From the NCBI GenBank assembly GCA_023265735.1, contig JAHFSN010000046.1, forward strand, positions 1 through 9,448: a DNA stretch of 9,448 nucleotides. The letters run 5' to 3'. The notes beneath the pieces were generated by a model. It saw nothing but the letters and a program-made list of their open reading frames with translations, did no database searches and was not told the DNA's origin. The stretch is from Spirochaetaceae bacterium. GTDB lineage: Bacteria > Spirochaetota > Spirochaetia > JABEVK01. The position numbers and the translations under genes are program-made. Positions 6,763 through 9,448 of this stretch are shown here, in pieces; positions within the stretch are counted from its first letter, which is position 1, and the number at the start of each line of letters is the position of its first letter.

Positions 6763-6801
6763 CGGGACAGGAGGGCGCCCCGGCCGGGGCGCCTTTTTTT
6801 T
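6754..6801 (+). terminator. Double-hairpin Rho-independent terminator of gnd
   Basis: Two hairpins lie in tandem. CTGTCCC (6754-6760) pairs with GGGACAG (6764-6770) across CCC. GGCGCCCC (6774-6781) pairs with GGGGCGCC (6786-6793) across GGCC, followed by eight T residues (6794-6801). The second is a canonical strong terminator. The first is built on a copy of the dispersed GCTCTGTCCCC word. Confidence 0.92.
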
Positions 6802-6829
6802 GCCCAGCAAGGCGCTCCCTCCTCTTTAG

Positions 6830-6850
6830 ATTGTGTACAAATGACACAAT
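6830..6850. promoter_or_regulatory. Inverted repeat, possible activator site upstream of the sigma-54 promoter
   Basis: ATTGTGT-ACAAATG-ACACAAT is a perfect 7-bp dyad with a 7-bp centre. It lies about 190-205 bp upstream of the predicted sigma-54 start of the small heat-shock genes, within the usual range for enhancer-binding-protein sites. Between it and the promoter, TGAGTCG (6850-6856) also has an inverted partner CGACTCA (6884-6890), and ACGATCT is repeated at 6895 and 6912. A role as operator or enhancer is inferred. The rest of 6802-7010 shows no gene. Confidence 0.45.
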
Positions 6851-7010
6851 GAGTCGTAATGATCCCCATTCCTTGCTCCCCCTCGACTCAGGGAACGATC
6901 TCAGGACAGAGACGATCTTCGACCGTCCGAAAAGGTTGGCATGAGTTATATCTATTCCTGATAAAGAGTTACACTGACAGTCGTCGGGGGCTTCTTTCTC
7001 CTTCCTTCAT

Positions 7011-7026
7011 TGGCACGGACTTTGCA
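7011..7026 (+). promoter_or_regulatory. Sigma-54 (RpoN) promoter of the small heat-shock operon
   Basis: TGGCACG (7011-7017), GACT, TTGCA (7022-7026) matches the TGGCACG-N4-TTGCW consensus throughout. The invariant GG (7012-7013) and GC (7024-7025) are exactly 10 bp apart. Initiation would be near 7037, leaving a leader of about 23 bases that includes the AAGGAGGT ribosome site at 7047-7054. Transcription would need RpoN and an ATP-dependent enhancer-binding protein, neither encoded in the window. Confidence 0.8.
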
Positions 7027-7059
7027 AATTAGTCAGTGGACCATAAAAGGAGGTGCCAT

Positions 7060-7542
7060 ATGGCTATTCTGAGTTGGAAGCGGGCTTCCTATCCGGAGGC
7101 CCAGCGCGAGTTCGACTCGACGAATTTTTTCCGGCGGTTCCAGGACGACTGGGATCGGTACTTTGGCTGGAAGTCCTTCCCCGAAATCTCGGGCCTCTTC
7201 GATCGGAGCGACTCCCCCGCCGTTGACGTGGTGGAGACCGAAGACGGCTGCACCGTTTGGGCCGACGTGCCCGGACTTGATCGGAAGGACATCGAGCTCT
7301 CGATTGCGGCCAACGTGCTTACAATCAAGGGCGAAAAGAAGAGTTCCGCGAAGGTGAACAAGGACAAGGATCGGCTGTACCGCGACGAGACTTGGACGGG
7401 AAGCTTTCAGAGGTCGCTCTCGCTCCCCGATTCCGTGGATCCGGACAAGGTGTCGGCCGAGTTCCGCGATGGCGTTTTGAAGGTCACGGTGGGCAAGAAA
7501 GCTGAACACAAGCCCCGCCAGATTCCCGTGGCTGTTCGCTAA
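7060..7542 (+). CDS. hsp20: Small heat-shock protein (Hsp20 / alpha-crystallin family)
   Basis: ATP-independent holdase chaperone that binds unfolding proteins and keeps them refoldable in large cytoplasmic oligomers. The 160-residue product has an aromatic N-terminal arm (FFRRFQDDWDRYFGWKSF, 23-40) of the kind that holds clients. An alpha-crystallin domain follows at about 52-147, with PAVDVVE, VPGLDRKDIEL (70-80) and the hallmark GVLKVTV (138-144). The C-terminal I-x-I/V motif is IPV (155-157). ATG 7060 lies five bases after AAGGAGGT (7047-7054); an in-frame ATG at 7036 falls at the predicted transcription start and is rejected. The gene is preceded by a sigma-54 promoter and followed 17 bp later by a second Hsp20 gene. 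Confidence 0.93.
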   Translation: MAILSWKRASYPEAQREFDSTNFFRRFQDDWDRYFGWKSFPEISGLFDRSDSPAVDVVETEDGCTVWADVPGLDRKDIELSIAANVLTIKGEKKSSAKVNKDKDRLYRDETWTGSFQRSLSLPDSVDPDKVSAEFRDGVLKVTVGKKAEHKPRQIPVAVR

Positions 7543-7559
7543 ATATCAGGAGGTAAGTC

Positions 7560-7919
7560 ATGAACGAAATTGCGAAAACTGAAGATCGGCGAAGGACCCT
7601 TGTGCCCGCTTCGCAGGTCGCCGAGACCGAAGGAAAGGTCGTGGTTCGACTCGAGATGCCTGGTGTGTCTCAGTCTGACTTGGAAATCCGTGTGGAAGGT
7701 CAGGAGCTGACCATTGTGGGAAAGCGGCAAGAGCCCGCGACCCACGGCACCTGGCTGCTCCGGGAGCGAAACTGGGGCGATTTCCAAAAGACCTATTCGG
7801 TCGACGGTTCCATCGATCTGGACAAGATCGATGCGGAGCTCTCTCAGGGACTCCTGACGCTGACTCTGCCGATGAAGGACGCCGCCAAGCCCCGGCGCAT
7901 CGATATCCGGTCGGCCTAG
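7560..7919 (+). CDS. hsp20: Second, short small heat-shock protein (Hsp20 family)
   Basis: A 119-residue paralogue, probably translated from the same mRNA as the first Hsp20 (17-bp gap, AGGAGGT at 7548-7554). The alpha-crystallin domain spans about 18-104, with EMPGVSQSDLEIRVEG (32-47), LLRERNWGDFQKTY (66-79) and GLLTLTLP (97-104). A C-terminal IDI (114-116) supplies the I-x-I anchoring motif. The N-terminal arm is only about 17 residues and lacks the aromatic client-binding stretch of its neighbour. It may co-assemble with the first protein or tune oligomer size; that is inference from tandem sHSP pairs elsewhere. Sequence divergence between the two is high, so the duplication is old. Confidence 0.92.
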   Translation: MNEIAKTEDRRRTLVPASQVAETEGKVVVRLEMPGVSQSDLEIRVEGQELTIVGKRQEPATHGTWLLRERNWGDFQKTYSVDGSIDLDKIDAELSQGLLTLTLPMKDAAKPRRIDIRSA

Positions 7920-7941
7920 GCCCAGCCTTGTCCCCTCCCGC

Positions 7942-7966
7942 AAGGCGCCCCTCCAGGGCGCCTTTT
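7942..7966. terminator. Bidirectional terminator between hsp20 and lhr
   Basis: AAGGCGCCC (7942-7950) pairs perfectly with GGGCGCCTT (7956-7964) across CTCCA, then TT. It lies 22 bp after the second hsp20 stop and 5 bp from the lhr stop on the opposite strand, so it can end both convergent transcripts. Confidence 0.85.
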
Positions 7967-7971
7967 CCATT

Positions 7972-9448
7972 TTAGGCCTTCCAGAGGAGGAGCCGCTCGC
8001 CGTGCACCTGGAACCCCGCCTTTCGGAGGGCTGGAACCGACGTGCTTTCCGATGCCGGTCGTCCATCGATGGTCTCCAAATCCCAGCGGCTCTGTCCCCC
8101 GTTGAAAAGGAGGCGGGAAGACTTTCGCGTGAGGTGCAAAAGGTCGTCTTCTCGAAGATCGGAGATGAGGTCCAGGCGTTTCCCCGAGGCTGATAGGGTG
8201 CCTACCAGGGTGTCGCCGCGCCACCAAAGCCAGGTCCCAGCCGCCCGGCGGGGCAGTTGGGAGAACTCCTCCAAACCGAGGCCGCAGAGGCTTGAGGGGT
8301 CCTGGGCGTGCTGGACCCAAAACGGGGGCTCGTCCCCGCCCCCCAGTCCTTCGACGAAACGAAGGGCCTCGGGAGTGGCGAATTGGAGCCCGGGAAGTCC
8401 ACGCCAGAAAAGTCCCCCAACGATCTCTCCGGAAAGTTCCATCAGCCGGAGGGCGGGGAAGAGTTCCTTCCACTGAAATCGGGGACCCTCATGGGCCAAG
8501 AGTCCCCTGAACACCACTCCGTAGCGGTCAAGGACCAAGCGTGCCCGGCGTTTGGCGTCCTCGGTTCTCTCGAGGGGGGACAAATTCGAAAATGCTCTGT
8601 CCCCCAAGGCGGACCACCGGACCCAGCTCCCCGTTTGCGTCCGGGCCTGAGACCATCGCTGGAATCCCCTGGGCGACCGGGTTTCCACGGTCCCTCGTTC
8701 AAATTGAAAGCCCGTTCGGATCCCGTACCTTACCGGACCAAAGGTTGTGGCCGAGATCAAACCCTTCCAGGCGAGGTTCCAGACCAATTCCGTGACGGCC
8801 TCGGTGCTTCGTCCCGACCGTCGGACCAGGTTCTCGAATGGCACCTCGGCGCCCGAGGCCCCGAACAGCTGATCGACGGCCAAGGAATCAGCTTCAGACG
8901 CTGCCCCCGACCCGAAGGCGGCCCTATCTTCGGGGAAACCCAGGATCACGCGACCCGGCCCGGCACCGAACCAGCGCAGGCCCCCTTCCGTAAACAGGCG
9001 GTCGAATTCGGCGCTTCGGTACGGTTCGGTTCGGCTGGGCAGGATGGCTTCCTCCCAGAGATCGGCGGGAATCGAGAGGCCGATGAGGGGATTGATCCGG
9101 GCTTCAAGGTTCCCGGGGTCCTGATCGGGATGGACCAGCCCCTGCCACCGGCCCAAGAAGAGAGGAAGCTCCGCGACGGGTCGTACGGGGACAGAGCTTC
9201 GGCGTTGGAGGCGCCGCCTTCGGACGAGCTGTTCCCACGTCTTCTTGAGGCAAAGCTCTGGGTCCGAAACCCCTTCGGTGAGCTGCCCGGTAACGATCAC
9301 TCCTTCGGCGGCCCGGGCTTGGGCCCAGTCCTGGATGGTTTCGATGCTCTGTCCCCAGAACAAGGACATGGTCTCAAAAGAGATGGGCCCGCGCCCCTCC
9401 AGCCACGACAGCCAGACATTCCGCGGATCATTCCAGCCATCGGCCATT
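7972..9448 (-). CDS. lhr: Lhr-type ATP-dependent helicase, C-terminal part (partial)
   Basis: The 491 residues visible match the region that follows the helicase core in large helicase-related (Lhr) proteins, superfamily 2 DNA helicases implicated in DNA repair. Recognisable blocks in order are: EGVIVTGQLTEGVSDPELCL and the PVRPVAELPLFLGRWQG winged-helix region (about 47-112); IPADLWEEAILPSRTEPYRS (126-145); the ENLVRRSGRSTEAVTELVWN segment (203-222); LDRYGVVFRGLLAHEGPRF (306-324); and the C-terminal RWDLETIDGRPA...RKAGFQVHGERLLLW. Lhr proteins usually exceed 1,300 residues with ATPase motifs at the N-terminus, so the gene should continue past the right edge; the Met codon at 9447 is probably internal. 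It ends TAA at 7974-7972. The gene contains four of the six GCTCTGTCCCC words, and one forms a palindrome translated as residues 281-292. Confidence 0.8.
   Translation of the reverse strand, partial: MADGWNDPRNVWLSWLEGRGPISFETMSLFWGQSIETIQDWAQARAAEGVIVTGQLTEGVSDPELCLKKTWEQLVRRRRLQRRSSVPVRPVAELPLFLGRWQGLVHPDQDPGNLEARINPLIGLSIPADLWEEAILPSRTEPYRSAEFDRLFTEGGLRWFGAGPGRVILGFPEDRAAFGSGAASEADSLAVDQLFGASGAEVPFENLVRRSGRSTEAVTELVWNLAWKGLISATTFGPVRYGIRTGFQFERGTVETRSPRGFQRWSQARTQTGSWVRWSALGDRAFSNLSPLERTEDAKRRARLVLDRYGVVFRGLLAHEGPRFQWKELFPALRLMELSGEIVGGLFWRGLPGLQFATPEALRFVEGLGGGDEPPFWVQHAQDPSSLCGLGLEEFSQLPRRAAGTWLWWRGDTLVGTLSASGKRLDLISDLREDDLLHLTRKSSRLLFNGGQSRWDLETIDGRPASESTSVPALRKAGFQVHGERLLLWKA
8089..8099 (+). 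repeat. Core word GCTCTGTCCCC, copy in lhr
   Basis: An exact 11-base core. On the lhr coding strand it reads GGG GGA CAG AGC (G-G-Q-S), a different frame from the copy at 8574-8605. Confidence 0.45.
8574..8605 (+). repeat. Palindromic repeat unit inside lhr (GGGGGACA ... TGTCCCCC)
   Basis: GGGGGACA (8575-8582) is the exact reverse complement of TGTCCCCC (8598-8605) across a 15-base loop, and the right arm is the shared AATGCTCTGTCCCCC word (8591-8605). The unit is open in the lhr frame and encodes LGDRAFSNLSPL (residues 281-292), in a linker just before the conserved RYGVV region. Confidence 0.65.
9187..9197 (-). repeat. Core word GCTCTGTCCCC, inverted copy in lhr
   Basis: GGGGACAGAGC on the plus strand, the only copy in the opposite orientation. 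On the lhr coding strand it reads in frame as part of RRSSVPVRP. Confidence 0.45.
9344..9356 (+). repeat. Word ATGCTCTGTCCCC, copy in lhr
   Basis: An exact 13-base match to the fabD, gnd and 8592 copies. On the lhr coding strand it reads TGG GGA CAG AGC ATC (W-G-Q-S-I). Confidence 0.5.

Noticed and set aside
5456..6847. Long open frame antisense to gnd (also 885-1841 and 2040-3110 antisense to the fab genes)
   Set aside because: Typical antisense shadows in high-GC coding DNA. They show no family resemblance, and the opposite strand encodes well-conserved enzymes.
6936..6965. TTGGCA ... GATAAA as a sigma-70 promoter for hsp20
   Set aside because: 18-bp spacing and a four-of-six -10 box are weak, and the sigma-54 site closer to the gene is far stronger. 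It could still be a minor promoter.
7036..7059. Upstream ATG for the first hsp20
   Set aside because: It coincides with the predicted transcription start and lacks a ribosome site; ATG 7060 has AAGGAGGT at ideal spacing.
1..9448. CRISPR array, tRNA, rRNA, transposase, phage or toxin-antitoxin genes
   Set aside because: No regularly spaced repeats, RNA-gene structures or matching proteins were seen on either strand.

Overview
The window is high-GC bacterial DNA (about 60% by eye, not computed) with densely packed housekeeping genes on both strands. Two clues to the host are weak. The main single-stranded DNA-binding protein resembles, from memory, those of spirochaetes (MNSLNSVLIEGNLVRDPE start, GRGVRVVGRLKQDRW core), and fabD-fabG-fabF form a cluster without acpP between fabG and fabF. 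I would call it a tentative spirochaete or other GC-rich environmental bacterium, with low confidence.

Layout, left to right. Positions 1-218 (minus) hold the 5' end of a membrane-protein gene that runs off the window. Positions 276-3332 (plus) are a fatty-acid synthesis cluster: fabD, fabG and fabF, which load malonyl units onto acyl carrier protein, reduce the keto group and condense. It ends at a 12-bp-stem terminator (3355-3388) shared with the convergent ssb pair. Positions 3425-4118 (minus) hold a normal SSB and, overlapping it by 17 bp, a degenerate SSB-like paralogue without the acidic tail. Divergent from these, 4237-5181 (plus) encodes an unrecognised 314-residue protein whose start lies only 8 bases after a TATACT box, so its mRNA may be leaderless. 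gnd (5282-6742, plus) follows with its own promoter and a strong double-hairpin terminator.

Positions 6802-7059 are regulatory. They contain a 21-bp dyad and a near-perfect sigma-54 promoter (TGGCACG-N4-TTGCA, GG-N10-GC spacing) in front of two tandem small heat-shock protein genes (7060-7919). These are convergent with the C-terminal part of an Lhr-type helicase gene (7972-9448, minus) that continues past the right edge.

The most unexpected signal is not a gene. A short word, GCTCTGTCCCC, occurs six times in the window. Four copies extend to ATGCTCTGTCCCC and three to AATGCTCTGTCCCCC. Copies lie inside fabD, in the gnd terminator and four times in lhr, in different reading frames. At 8574-8605 the word pairs with an upstream GGGGGACA arm to form a palindromic unit that is translated in frame within Lhr. 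This looks like a dispersed palindromic repeat family, REP/RAYT-like or analogous to protein-inserted palindromes, or else a genome-wide signal word.
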